Shown here: positions 8,281-16,204 of the stretch, piece after piece
How positions within the stretch are numbered: the stretch's first letter is position 1
Layout of the letters: every line of letters starts with the position of its first letter
Assembly: GCA_034005175.1 (NCBI GenBank)
Contig: JAVEVF010000022.1
Span: 1-21,899 of the forward strand
From: JAVEVF01 sp034005175
GTDB taxonomy: Bacteria; Actinomycetota; Coriobacteriia; Anaerosomatales; SLCP01
Reading direction: 5' to 3'
Length of the DNA stretch: 21,899 nucleotides
Position numbers and translations under genes: made by a program
Notes under the pieces: generated by a model
Databases searched by the model: none
What the model was told of the DNA's origin: nothing
Seen by the model: only the letters and a program-made list of their open reading frames with translations

Positions 8281-9456
8281 CTACTCTGTGATCTGCACCC
8301 AGGCACCTTTGGTGACCCGGTACGCGGAGATGGCTTGGTTGAGCGTGTCACCGTTCTCATCGAACTCGGTCGTGCCTGTCACGCCGTCATGAACAGCATT
8401 GCGGACTGCATCGATCACCGCGATGCGCTCAGGGCCGGCCTGGAGCACAGCTTTCACGAAGATGGCGGCAGCATCGTATGCATACGAATCGTAGGCCTCG
8501 GGAGACTGCCCATACTCGGCTTCGTATGCTGCGCGGAAGTCCTGTCCACGAGCCTGCTGATCAAGCGGCAACCCCAGAATCGTCGCCACGTCTCCCTCGG
8601 CGTTATCCGCACCAGCAATGGCGATGTACTCGTCGGAGAAGATGATGTCCCCGCCGATGAGCGGCACGTCCAGATCGGCCTCGCTCATCTGCTTTGAGAG
8701 CAGCGCGCCTTCCGTGTGGGCCCCGGCATAATACACCGCCTGCGGCTCCAGGCTCTTCAGCCGCGTGACAAGCGCGCTGAAGTCCACCTCGCGGGTCTGA
8801 ATGGCCTCACGCGCAATCACCTCTCCACCCAGGTCCGCGAACGTCTTCACGAACTCGGTCGCGAGGCCTTGTCCATAGGGGGTGGAATCATCGACCACAG
8901 CCACCCGTGTGTGACCGAAATCCTCGTACACCAATCGGGCGGCAAAGGCGCCTTGCGCATCGTCGCGCGCAACGATGCGGTTCACCACGCCAAACCCCTG
9001 GGTGGTTATCTGCGGGTTGGATGAAACCGTTATCATCGCGATGCCGACATCCTCGTACACCGCCGAGGCAGGTATCGTGCAGCCTGAGTTGAAATGGCCG
9101 ATCACCCCGACGACGCCGGCGTCTCCCGCAAGCAGGTTCGCCACGTTTACAGCCTGCTTGGGATCGCCCTGGTCGTCCTCGGCCCGCAACACGAATTCGT
9201 AGCCGGCCGCGCGCACTTCCTCAGAGTCGTTGGCTTCTTTGAGTGCAAGGTCAGCAGCACGCTTCATGCCCTGCCCGTACACGGCATTGTCACCGGTCAG
9301 CGGTGCGGCAAGGCCGATCTTGACCCGGGTTCGCTTTGGTGCGCCCTTGCCGGAGGGTGTTCTGGACTCTTCTGAGCCACAGCCCACAAGAGCGGTGGTC
9401 GCCAACAGCAATGTCACGAGCGCAACAGCAAGCGTTCTTCTCGCGGGGTGTTGCAT
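8281..9456 (-). CDS. LivJ-type (branched-chain amino acid family) ABC transporter substrate-binding lipoprotein
   Basis: This 391-residue exported protein begins with a basic, hydrophobic signal peptide ending in the lipobox LVGC (Cys26), so it should be a membrane-anchored lipoprotein. After a short linker rich in Ser, Pro and Lys, the mature part (about 43-391) has the type I periplasmic-binding fold of the LivJ/Peripla_BP_6 family: KIGLAAPLTGDNAVYGQG at the start, GVVGVIGHFNSGCTIPAS, MITVSSNPQ, and VAVVDDSTPYGQGLA. The family binds branched-chain amino acids, other amino acids, amides or urea; the ligand cannot be told from sequence. No permease or ATPase gene is beside it, so it is an orphan within the purine cluster, between the hypothetical gene and purH. 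It probably works with an ABC system encoded elsewhere. Confidence 0.9.
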   Translation of the reverse strand: MQHPARRTLAVALVTLLLATTALVGCGSEESRTPSGKGAPKRTRVKIGLAAPLTGDNAVYGQGMKRAADLALKEANDSEEVRAAGYEFVLRAEDDQGDPKQAVNVANLLAGDAGVVGVIGHFNSGCTIPASAVYEDVGIAMITVSSNPQITTQGFGVVNRIVARDDAQGAFAARLVYEDFGHTRVAVVDDSTPYGQGLATEFVKTFADLGGEVIAREAIQTREVDFSALVTRLKSLEPQAVYYAGAHTEGALLSKQMSEADLDVPLIGGDIIFSDEYIAIAGADNAEGDVATILGLPLDQQARGQDFRAAYEAEYGQSPEAYDSYAYDAAAIFVKAVLQAGPERIAVIDAVRNAVHDGVTGTTEFDENGDTLNQAISAYRVTKGAWVQITE

Positions 9457-9508
9457 CCTCTGGTCCTCTCGTCAGCAGCTCGCAATGGTCTGCGAGGGGT
9501 ATCCTGAA

Positions 9509-9991
9509 TCAGGTCTGACGAATATACCAGTTGGGCGTGTCAGCCGAGAAGAACTGCACAGGTTCCTTACGATATGTACCGCATTCCACCAATGCTACGA
9601 ACGACGATGACGACGCTATGCAGTCGCGCACCTTGCGCGCGGTGAGCTCGGGAATCTCACGCGGCAGCGGCATGAGCTCACGCAGCCGTCGGGCACGTGC
9701 GAACAGAGGGCCGACGAAGTCCTTTCCGTAGTAGCCCACGGCGAACTCCTCGGCAAGCTCGAAATCGCATTCGCCGTACAGATCGAGGTAGTGATAGCAC
9801 ACAAGCGCGTGTCCTGCGGTGGCAAACGCCGCCCGAAGCTTCTCGTCGGCGGTGTCCCACTCACCGCTAAGCGACGCATCGCGCGCATCCCCCACGCGCG
9901 CCCAGGCGCGCCTGATGGTTGGCTCGACCCGGACACGCCCTGTCGGCGCGGGACCGAGTATGCCCGCGTCCACCCAGCGCTGCCAATCCAT
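9509..9991 (-). CDS. Hypothetical alpha-helical protein, possibly HEPN-like
   Basis: I chose the ATG at 9991 (MDWQRWVDAGIL). A longer in-frame start at 10057 would make the N-terminus translate the strong hairpin at 10022-10053, and its extra 22 residues are low-complexity Arg/Pro-rich. The 160-residue product is cytosolic and mostly helical, with RRAWARVGDARDASLSGEW, an Ala-rich helix with Cys and His (TAGHALVCYHYL), and a final helix-plus-strand part (about 118-160). The pattern of a helix bundle with repeated 'A..SL..GEWDTADEKLRAAF..AGHAL' loosely recalls HEPN-domain proteins, but no clear RxxxxH motif was seen, so I leave function unassigned. It sits 52 bases upstream of the lipoprotein gene. 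Codon use matches its neighbours. Confidence 0.6.
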   Translation of the reverse strand: MDWQRWVDAGILGPAPTGRVRVEPTIRRAWARVGDARDASLSGEWDTADEKLRAAFATAGHALVCYHYLDLYGECDFELAEEFAVGYYGKDFVGPLFARARRLRELMPLPREIPELTARKVRDCIASSSSFVALVECGTYRKEPVQFFSADTPNWYIRQT

Positions 9992-10021
9992 GTCTCGCTC
10001 CCACCCTCGAGTGGCTGGTCT

Positions 10022-10053
10022 GGGCTGTGGCGCCCCCCTCCCCGCCACAGCCC
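10022..10053 (-). terminator. Strong GC-rich hairpin downstream of purN
   Basis: A perfect 11-bp inverted repeat, GGGCTGTGGCG (10022-10032) against CGCCACAGCCC (10043-10053), with a 10-base loop that is G-rich on the minus strand (GGGAGGGGGG). It lies 44 bases after the purN stop and before the hypothetical gene. It is probably a terminator or a processing/stability stem dividing purC-purN from the downstream genes. There is no clear U-run after it, which lowers confidence in intrinsic termination. Confidence 0.5.
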
Positions 10054-10097
10054 TCACGGGCAGTGTGCATGGTGGGTCTTAACAGAATCTTACCTTG

Positions 10098-10706
10098 CTA
10101 CGGAGCGGGGCTTATCAACGCCCTTCGCCCCGAGATGGTGACGCAGCCCGCGACCATCAGCTGCAGGGCCGCAGGATAGATCCGGTGCTCGACCTCGTGG
10201 ATCTTCGCCTCCAGCGACTCAAGCGTCTCGTCCTCGGCGACCTCGACGACACCCTGCGCGATGATGGGGCCCTCATCGAAGCGCTCGCTGGCGATATGAA
10301 CGGTCACACCGGTGACTTTCACGCCATATTCGAACGCCTCACGGATGGCCGAGGGGCCGGGAAACGATGGCAGGAGCGAGGGATGTATGTTCACAACTCG
10401 GTGGGGAAACGCGTCCAGCACCTCTTTGCCAAGCAAGCGCATGTAGCCTGCCATCGCCACGATATCGACCTCGTATGCTACGAGAACATCTCGGATCGCC
10501 TCGTTATATGCGCGGAAGGTCGTGTACTCAGTACGGTCGATCCAGACAGCGGGCACTCCGGCCTTTCGGGCACGCTCGGCACCGTAGGCATCTTGTCTGT
10601 TGGAGACCACCACGGCAACGTCAGCCTCGAGCAGACCTTGTGTCGAGGCGTCCATGATGGCCTGCAGATTGGTGCCTGAACCGGAGATCAAGACTCCGAT
10701 CCTCAT
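10098..10706 (-). CDS. purN: Phosphoribosylglycinamide formyltransferase (GART, 10-formyl-THF-dependent)
   Basis: I place the start at ATG 10706 (MRIGVLISGSGTNLQ), giving 202 residues; the open frame runs further upstream inside purM but that extension is an overlap artefact. A GTG 15 bases further up (10721), preceded by GGAAGG, is an alternative start adding 5 residues. The enzyme transfers a formyl group to GAR. The catalytic triad is visible at Asn106 and His108 (VVNIHPSLLPSFPG) and Asp144 (RFDEGPIIAQ), at the same numbers as in E. coli PurN. The phosphate-binding GSGTN loop is at residues 9-13. It lies 31 bases after purM, the usual purM-purN pairing. Length is normal. Confidence 0.96.
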   Translation of the reverse strand: MRIGVLISGSGTNLQAIMDASTQGLLEADVAVVVSNRQDAYGAERARKAGVPAVWIDRTEYTTFRAYNEAIRDVLVAYEVDIVAMAGYMRLLGKEVLDAFPHRVVNIHPSLLPSFPGPSAIREAFEYGVKVTGVTVHIASERFDEGPIIAQGVVEVAEDETLESLEAKIHEVEHRIYPAALQLMVAGCVTISGRRALISPAP

Positions 10707-10737
10707 GCGCTCGCTCTCCACCTGGGCCACTTCCTTC

Positions 10738-11793
10738 CTAGCGGTATCGCACCACGCCGGTACCCTCGGTGATCTCTCCGATCTCAGTGACCCGCTCACC
10801 AGCACCACGCAGCCTGTCAGCCAGTGCGGGCGCATGCGTCGGCGAGCACACGAGCGCGAATCCGATTCCCATGTTGAATGTCCGGTACATCTCGTCAGCG
10901 TCAAGCGAGGCCGCCTCGGCCACGACATCGAAGATGTGCGGCACACGCCAGGCACCCCGCACCACCTCGGCATCACAATCCTCGGGAAGCACGCGGTCGA
11001 GATTCTCTGTGATGCCCCCGCCTGTGATGTGAGCCATGGCGTTGACCTTCGCGGTGCGGATGGCCTCGAGCACCGGGCGCACATAGATGCGCGTGGGTCG
11101 CAGCAGGACATCGCCGAGCGTAGCCCCGCCCAGATCGAGCCGAGCCAGTGAGAGCTCCTCTTCTCGGCCTTCCACCAGTGCCTTGCGCACGAGCGAGTAG
11201 CCATTGGAGTGAAGCCCGCTCGACTCCAGGCCAAGAATCACGTCGCCGGGCCGAACTGCCGAGCCATCCACCATCTGCGCCCGATCGATGACACCCACGC
11301 AAAAGCCCGAGAGGTCATAGTCGTCCGGCGCCATGGTACCGGGATGCTCGGCCATCTCCCCTCCGACAAGCGCACAGCCTGCCTGCCGGCAGCCCTCCGC
11401 GACACCTTCGATGATGTGTTCGATGAGCTCGGTCCGAAGCGCCCCTATGGCGATGTAGTCGAGGAAGAACAGGGGCTCTGCGCCGCAGGTGAGGATGTCG
11501 TTAGCACACATCGCCACCAGGTCGATACCGACGGTGTCGTGCTGGCCGAGCAGCTGCGCGAGGCGCAGCTTCGTCCCGACGCCGTCGGTGCCGCTCACGA
11601 GCACTGGATCATCCATCTCCTTGAGCGCCGACGCGCTGAACAGCCCACCGAACCCTCCGATGTCGCCCAGCACTTCGGGCCGATACGTGGAGCGCACCGC
11701 CGATCGGATGGCGTTCACCGCGCGAGCACCCTCGGCGGTGTTCACACCGGCATCTCGGTAGGTGATGCTGCGCGTATCATCGCGCTCGGTCAT
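10738..11793 (-). CDS. purM: Phosphoribosylformylglycinamidine cyclo-ligase (AIR synthetase)
   Basis: This 351-residue enzyme closes the imidazole ring, converting FGAM and ATP to AIR. It shows the family hallmarks DIGGFGGLF (44-52), GTDGVGTK (68-75), DLVAMCANDI (91-100), ALVGGEMAEHPG and SSGLHSNGYSLVRK, followed by AHITGGGI in the second half. These are the ATP-binding and dimer-core elements of the PurM/PurL superfamily. The start has a strong GAGGAGG site. A 98-base gap separates it from the small membrane protein gene upstream; that gap contains a TAGAAT hexamer (11837-11832) without a clear -35, so an internal promoter is only possible. Length and motifs are normal. Confidence 0.97.
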   Translation of the reverse strand: MTERDDTRSITYRDAGVNTAEGARAVNAIRSAVRSTYRPEVLGDIGGFGGLFSASALKEMDDPVLVSGTDGVGTKLRLAQLLGQHDTVGIDLVAMCANDILTCGAEPLFFLDYIAIGALRTELIEHIIEGVAEGCRQAGCALVGGEMAEHPGTMAPDDYDLSGFCVGVIDRAQMVDGSAVRPGDVILGLESSGLHSNGYSLVRKALVEGREEELSLARLDLGGATLGDVLLRPTRIYVRPVLEAIRTAKVNAMAHITGGGITENLDRVLPEDCDAEVVRGAWRVPHIFDVVAEAASLDADEMYRTFNMGIGFALVCSPTHAPALADRLRGAGERVTEIGEITEGTGVVRYR

Positions 11794-11891
11794 TCGCGGA
11801 CCTCCTCGGCAAGCGAAAGGAATCTGGTGGCATTCTATCGCAGCCGTGTGCAGGTGGCCGCGTGCGGATCCATGCGCCGAAGCTCAGCCCG

Positions 11892-12308
11892 CTAGCCAAG
11901 CACGCCAGAGAGCGTCGCCAGAGCGCTGGCCGCAGTCGCCGCAAGCGCCCCCGCAGCGAGCCAGCCGGTGCCATGCGTGACGCGCGAGCCCACGAACGCA
12001 CCGATCCATGTCGGCAGAACATAGCCGATGCACAGGCTCGCAAGCGCCCACATCACGATCACGGCCCACTGCGCCCCCGCACCACCTGCTACCAGCCCGT
12101 TGGACCCAAGGGCGTCTGCTGCACGAGAAACGATCCTCATGCCGTCACCAAGAAGCCATATAACCGCGAGCGTCACCGCAGCCAAACGCACGCGCCCGAC
12201 CGCAGCGAACGCGGCGGCGATGGCAGCGCCTGCGGCAGCCACAACGGGATTGAACTGGATGCCAAGCTGCAGCCCCGACCCGGCCGCCGCAAGAAGCTCG
12301 CCCGCCAT
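11892..12308 (-). CDS. Small integral membrane protein of unknown function, within the pur cluster
   Basis: The gene starts 8 bases after the purF stop and so is almost certainly cotranscribed with purF. The 138-residue product is Ala/Gly/Val-rich with about four predicted TM segments (near 20-38, 41-58, 80-100 and 114-136). The only notable soluble part is the charged loop with GDGMRIVSRAADALGSN between TM2 and TM3. I recognise no family. Nothing in it identifies a ligand or catalytic site. A transport or membrane-support role linked to purine synthesis could be guessed from location alone, but chance operon membership is equally possible. Confidence 0.7.
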   Translation of the reverse strand: MAGELLAAAGSGLQLGIQFNPVVAAAGAAIAAAFAAVGRVRLAAVTLAVIWLLGDGMRIVSRAADALGSNGLVAGGAGAQWAVIVMWALASLCIGYVLPTWIGAFVGSRVTHGTGWLAAGALAATAASALATLSGVLG

Positions 12309-12316
12309 CGCCGGAC

Positions 12317-13777
12317 CTACTCGCAGATCTCGGGCAGCAGCTTATCCTTGCGCACTGACTCAGGGATCTCGACAGGGTAGTCGCCGTCGAAGCATGCCGT
12401 GCAAAACTCGTCAGGCCCCCGTCCTGTCGCAGTCACCATGCCCTCAAGCGAGAGGAACGCAAGTGAGTCTGCGCCGATGGACTTTCGGATCTCTTCCAGG
12501 GGCATGACCGCTGCGATGAGCTGGTCTTGCGTGTCGGTGTCGATACCGTAGAAACACGGCCAGCGGACAGGTGGAGACGTGACACGTACATGGACCTCTG
12601 TGGCACCGGCATCGCGCAGCAGACGCACGAGCTTGCGCGACGTGTTTCCGCGGACGATGGAGTCATCGACCACGACGATTCGTTTGTTCTCGATGACGTG
12701 GCGCAGCGGGTTGAGCTTGATGCGGATCCCTTGCTGGCGCATCGCTTGTGTGGGTGAGATGAAGGTGCGCCCCACATAGCGGTTCTTCACAAGTCCCTCA
12801 CCAAAGGGGATGCCACTGGCCTGCGCAAAGCCCACAGCAGCAGGCACGCCAGAGTCCGGCACGCCGATGATGACATCGGCCTGTACAGGGGCGCTTGCTG
12901 CGAGCGCGACTCCCATGCGTCGGCGGGCTTCGTAAAGCGTGCAATCGTACATCACGCTATCGGGTCGCGCGAAATAGATGAACTCGAAGATACACAGGCT
13001 GGGCTTCTCGGCAGGCACGGCTTGCTCGGCTTCCAGGCCATCTGCAGAGATCTTCACCATCTCACCCGGCTCCAGGTCACGCACGTACTCGGCCCCGATG
13101 ATGTCAAATCCGCACGTCTCGCTTGACAGCACCCAGCCGCCCTCTGGCAGCCTCCCTAAGGCAAGCGGGCGGATGCCATATGGGTCACGAAACGCGTACA
13201 CGGCGTCTTCAGTGATGAGAACGACCGAGTACGCTCCACGGATGAGCCCCATCGCTTCTCGGATCCCAGAGCGGATGTGGTTGTGTTTCTGCGTGAAATG
13301 GCCGACGAGCGTCGCAATGACCTCGGCATCCGCAGTGGAGCGGAAGCGCACTCCGTTTCCCTTGAGCGAGTTGCGCAGCTCCGCGGTGTTCACGAGGCTC
13401 CCGTTGTACCCCAGGGCGATGACCTGGTGGCCGATGGCCGAGAGGTGCGGCTGGGCGGCCTCCCAGGAAGTCGAGGAATCTGTGGTGGAGTACCGAGTGT
13501 GGCCGAGCGCCACCGACCCGGTGAGCGAGTCCAGGTCCGACTCGGTAAAGACCCTGCTCACAAGCCCGAGGTCTTTAGTGACGGTGACGGTCTCCCCGTC
13601 ACCCACCGCGATTCCCGCTGACTCCTGCCCGCGGTGCTGCAAGGCATGCAGCGCAAAATAGGTGAGCCGAGCGACGTCTTCGCCTGGGGCGTAGACACCA
13701 AAGACCCCACAGGCCTCTTCGGGGTGGTCGGGTCGCTGATCGGCTTCAGGATAGATGCCGGTTATGCGAGTGATCAT
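12317..13777 (-). CDS. purF: Amidophosphoribosyltransferase (4Fe-4S, propeptide type)
   Basis: This is the committed step, PRPP plus glutamine to 5-phosphoribosylamine. I chose ATG 13777 (486 residues); the frame extends to 13927 but would overlap purL and has no PurF-like sequence there. A 22-residue propeptide precedes the nucleophile Cys23 (EEACGVFGVY), which must be exposed by cleavage as in Bacillus PurF. The Ntn glutaminase domain (about 23-260) has LQHRGQESAGI, GHTRYSTTDSS and GYNGSLVN. The phosphoribosyltransferase domain carries VVDDSIVRGNTSRKLV, the PRPP loop. The four expected iron-sulfur cysteines are present at about 262, 408, 459 and 462, so this is the oxygen-sensitive 4Fe-4S type. 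The gene starts 58 bases after purL. Confidence 0.97.
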   Translation of the reverse strand: MITRITGIYPEADQRPDHPEEACGVFGVYAPGEDVARLTYFALHALQHRGQESAGIAVGDGETVTVTKDLGLVSRVFTESDLDSLTGSVALGHTRYSTTDSSTSWEAAQPHLSAIGHQVIALGYNGSLVNTAELRNSLKGNGVRFRSTADAEVIATLVGHFTQKHNHIRSGIREAMGLIRGAYSVVLITEDAVYAFRDPYGIRPLALGRLPEGGWVLSSETCGFDIIGAEYVRDLEPGEMVKISADGLEAEQAVPAEKPSLCIFEFIYFARPDSVMYDCTLYEARRRMGVALAASAPVQADVIIGVPDSGVPAAVGFAQASGIPFGEGLVKNRYVGRTFISPTQAMRQQGIRIKLNPLRHVIENKRIVVVDDSIVRGNTSRKLVRLLRDAGATEVHVRVTSPPVRWPCFYGIDTDTQDQLIAAVMPLEEIRKSIGADSLAFLSLEGMVTATGRGPDEFCTACFDGDYPVEIPESVRKDKLLPEICE

Positions 13778-13835
13778 CGGAGCTGCGTCCTGACTGGAAT
13801 AGCCGGTGGGGAACTCGCGTAGGATAGCACGATTC

Positions 13836-16076
13836 TCAGAGCCGCGCGGCAAGCGCAGTCTCATACACCTCACGCATCTTTCCGAGAGCCGCATCCACGA
13901 GCCCTTCGATACGCAAGCTATCGCCACCCACGGTGCCTATGACCGCAAAAGGAACGCCCGCCCCCAACGCCAGCTCGAACAGGCGGTCGACACCGTCCTC
14001 AGCGACGCTCACGACCACTCGGCCCTGCGTTTCGGAGTACAGAGAGGCAACGGGCGGCAGCGCATCATCGAGGTGGATGTCAGCGCCAAGACCGCCTGCC
14101 ATGCAAGACTCGGCAAGTGCCACCGCCAGCCCTCCTTCGGAACAATCGTGTGCCGAGCGAGCGATGCCCTCGCCAATCGCCTCAAGCAGGACCTCCCGAA
14201 GAGCCGCCTCGTGATCGAGATCGACGCGCGGAACCATGCCCGCCACTGTCTGATGCACGACTTTGAGATACTCGCTGCCGCCGAGGTCGACCTCGGTCTC
14301 GCCGAGCAACACCACGACGTCACCGGCGCTCTTGAAGCCAAGTGTCGTGTGATGCGCGAGATCGTCGAGGACACCCACTAGGCCGACGGCGGGTGTGGGA
14401 TAGATGGGCTGTCCGAACGACTCGTTGTAAAATGAGACGTTGCCGGAGATGACAGGGACCTCCCACGCGCGGCAGGCGTCTGCAAGACCGCGGATGGACT
14501 CTACAAACGTCCAGAAGACCTCGGGCTTCTCGGGAGACCCGAAGTTCAAGCAGTCAGTCACAGCCGCTGGGCGCCCACCCGTGCATGCGACGTTGCGCGC
14601 CGCCTCGGCCACTGCAGCCTGCGCGCCCGTGTAAGGATCGAGGTAGCAGTAGCGGCCGCTGCAATCGGCCGACACCGCGATGGCGCGGTTGCTGATCTCA
14701 CCGTCTCCCACCGTCCCGATGCGCAGTACGGCGGCATCCGAACCCGGGCCAACGACGGTGTTGAGGAGCGCCTGGTGGTCGCCCTGCTCCCAGATCCAGC
14801 GGCGTGAGCAGATATTGGGGCTGGCAAGCAGGTCGAACAGGGTGGCCGTGAGAGCCTCGGCGCTCTGGGGATGCTCAACAGCGGTCATCGGGTCGAACCT
14901 CTGCAGTTCATCGAGGTACGCAGGGCGCTCGGCCGGCGGATCGTATAGCGGCGCATCGTGGGCGAGCGTTGCGGCTGGCATGTCGCCGACGATCTCATCA
15001 CCCTCACGGACGACGAAATGACCGGTGTCAGTGACCTGCCCGATGACGGTTACAGGAAGCTCCCAACGAGCGCAGACATCTTCGACCTCGGCAAGGTCTT
15101 CAGGAGTGATGACCGCCAGCATGCGCTCCTGGGACTCCGAGACCATGATCTCGAAGGGCTCCATCTCATCCTCGCGCTGTGGCACCAGAGTAACGTCGAT
15201 CTCCACTCCGACGCCGCCACGCGCAGCCATCTCAGACGCGCTTGATGTGAGCCCTGCCGCACCCAGATCGCCAAGCGCCACAAGCAGGCCGCGCTGCAGT
15301 AGCTCAAGACACGCCTCGATGAGAAGCTTTTCGGTGAACGCGTCGCCGGCCTGCACACTCGGCCGCATCTCCTCGGCCTTCTGATCGAACTCCTGGCTCG
15401 CAAGCACGCTTGCCGCACCGATGCCGTCACGCCCGGTAGTGGAACCGATGAGTATGAGCAGGTTGCCGGGTCCCGCTGCCACTGCACGCATGAGTTTCTC
15501 TTCGCGCATGAGGCCGATGCCCATGGCGTTTATGAGGCAGTTGCCCGCATACGCCTCCTCGAAGTACACCTCACCACCCACCGTGGGAACCCCGATGCAG
15601 TTCGCGTACGCGCCGATGCCCTCGACCGCTCCCTCAAACAGGTAGCGCTGCCGCGGTTCGTCAAGCGGGCCGAAGCGTAGTGAGCCGAGCACAGCTATGG
15701 GGCGTGCTCCCATGGCGAAGATGTCGCGCACCACGCCGCCCACTCCGGTCGCCGCACCCTGAAACGGCTCGATGGCGCTGGGATGGTTGTGCGATTCCAT
15801 CTTGAAGGCCACCGCCCAGCCGTCACCGACGCTGATCACACCGGCGTTCTCTCCCGGGCCCTGCAGCACGGCAGGCCCCTCATTGGGAAACATCCGCAAC
15901 GCCTTGCGCGAGTGCTTGTAAGAACAGTGCTCCGACCACATGAGGGAGTACATGTAGAGTTCGGTGAGCGTCGGGGTGCGCCCGAGGATCTCCACGATGC
16001 GCTCGTACTCGGCAGGTTTCAGGCCGAGTTCCTCGGCCAGACGTGGGGCAAGGTCGGCTGAAAGATCATCACGCAT
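13836..16076 (-). CDS. purL: Phosphoribosylformylglycinamidine synthase, small-type PurL subunit
   Basis: I chose ATG 16076 (746 residues), because GAGGAG lies 9 bases upstream; the ATG at 16085 abuts that site with no spacing. The protein is the synthetase subunit of the PurSQL complex: it activates FGAR with ATP and adds ammonia delivered from PurQ to make FGAM. Features include WSEHCSYKHS with the active-site His50, ESHNHPSAIEPFQGAATGVGG, GSTTGRDGIGAAS, and the second PurM-like half with DCLNFGSPEKPEV and SAHDCSEGGLAVALAE. The length matches small PurL, which has no fused glutaminase, in line with separate purS and purQ just upstream. It ends 58 bases before purF. No broken motif was seen. 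Confidence 0.98.
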   Translation of the reverse strand: MRDDLSADLAPRLAEELGLKPAEYERIVEILGRTPTLTELYMYSLMWSEHCSYKHSRKALRMFPNEGPAVLQGPGENAGVISVGDGWAVAFKMESHNHPSAIEPFQGAATGVGGVVRDIFAMGARPIAVLGSLRFGPLDEPRQRYLFEGAVEGIGAYANCIGVPTVGGEVYFEEAYAGNCLINAMGIGLMREEKLMRAVAAGPGNLLILIGSTTGRDGIGAASVLASQEFDQKAEEMRPSVQAGDAFTEKLLIEACLELLQRGLLVALGDLGAAGLTSSASEMAARGGVGVEIDVTLVPQREDEMEPFEIMVSESQERMLAVITPEDLAEVEDVCARWELPVTVIGQVTDTGHFVVREGDEIVGDMPAATLAHDAPLYDPPAERPAYLDELQRFDPMTAVEHPQSAEALTATLFDLLASPNICSRRWIWEQGDHQALLNTVVGPGSDAAVLRIGTVGDGEISNRAIAVSADCSGRYCYLDPYTGAQAAVAEAARNVACTGGRPAAVTDCLNFGSPEKPEVFWTFVESIRGLADACRAWEVPVISGNVSFYNESFGQPIYPTPAVGLVGVLDDLAHHTTLGFKSAGDVVVLLGETEVDLGGSEYLKVVHQTVAGMVPRVDLDHEAALREVLLEAIGEGIARSAHDCSEGGLAVALAESCMAGGLGADIHLDDALPPVASLYSETQGRVVVSVAEDGVDRLFELALGAGVPFAVIGTVGGDSLRIEGLVDAALGKMREVYETALAARL

Positions 16077-16117
16077 GGAGGACATCTCCTCGGGCTGTAA
16101 GGCCGATAGTCACGTGC

Positions 16118-16123
16118 ATTGTA
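16118..16123 (-). promoter_or_regulatory. Possible -10 element upstream of purL
   Basis: Read on the minus strand, TACAAT lies about 42 bases before the purL ATG, in the 128-base gap after purQ. No convincing -35 stands 17 bases upstream. The same TACAATG string occurs in front of purC. An internal promoter is possible but unproven. Confidence 0.25.
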
Positions 16124-16151
16124 TCGAAGGTGCGAAGGGAGACGGCGCCGC

Positions 16152-16189
16152 AAGAGATGCGCCGGATTCAATCATGTCACGCATCTCTT
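16152..16189 (-). promoter_or_regulatory. Perfect inverted repeat in the purQ-purL gap
   Basis: AAGAGATGCG (16152-16161) and CGCATCTCTT (16180-16189) form a perfect 10-bp inverted repeat with an 18-base spacer. It lies 15 bases after the purQ stop, and about 75 bases before the purL ATG, in the longest gap within the purC-purN block. It could be an operator or an mRNA stem (attenuation, stability). No U-run follows, so it is not a classical terminator. Confidence 0.45.
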
Positions 16190-16204
16190 CAGCGCTGGGA
16201 GACA

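Noticed and set aside
9479..9496. Small inverted repeat CTCGCA/TGCGAG before the lipoprotein gene.
   Set aside because: Only 6 bp, no U-run, expected by chance at this GC content.
10098..11234. A 378-codon open frame that could be read as a longer, fused PurN.
   Set aside because: The upstream part lies antiframe to purM on the same strand and reads as Arg/Ser/Cys-rich shadow sequence; the true PurN start is at 10706 with the normal MRIGVLISGSGTN beginning.
13778..13927. N-terminal extension of purF reaching into purL.
   Set aside because: It overlaps the purL coding end and does not resemble PurF; the ATG at 13777 gives a normal 22-residue propeptide before the catalytic Cys.
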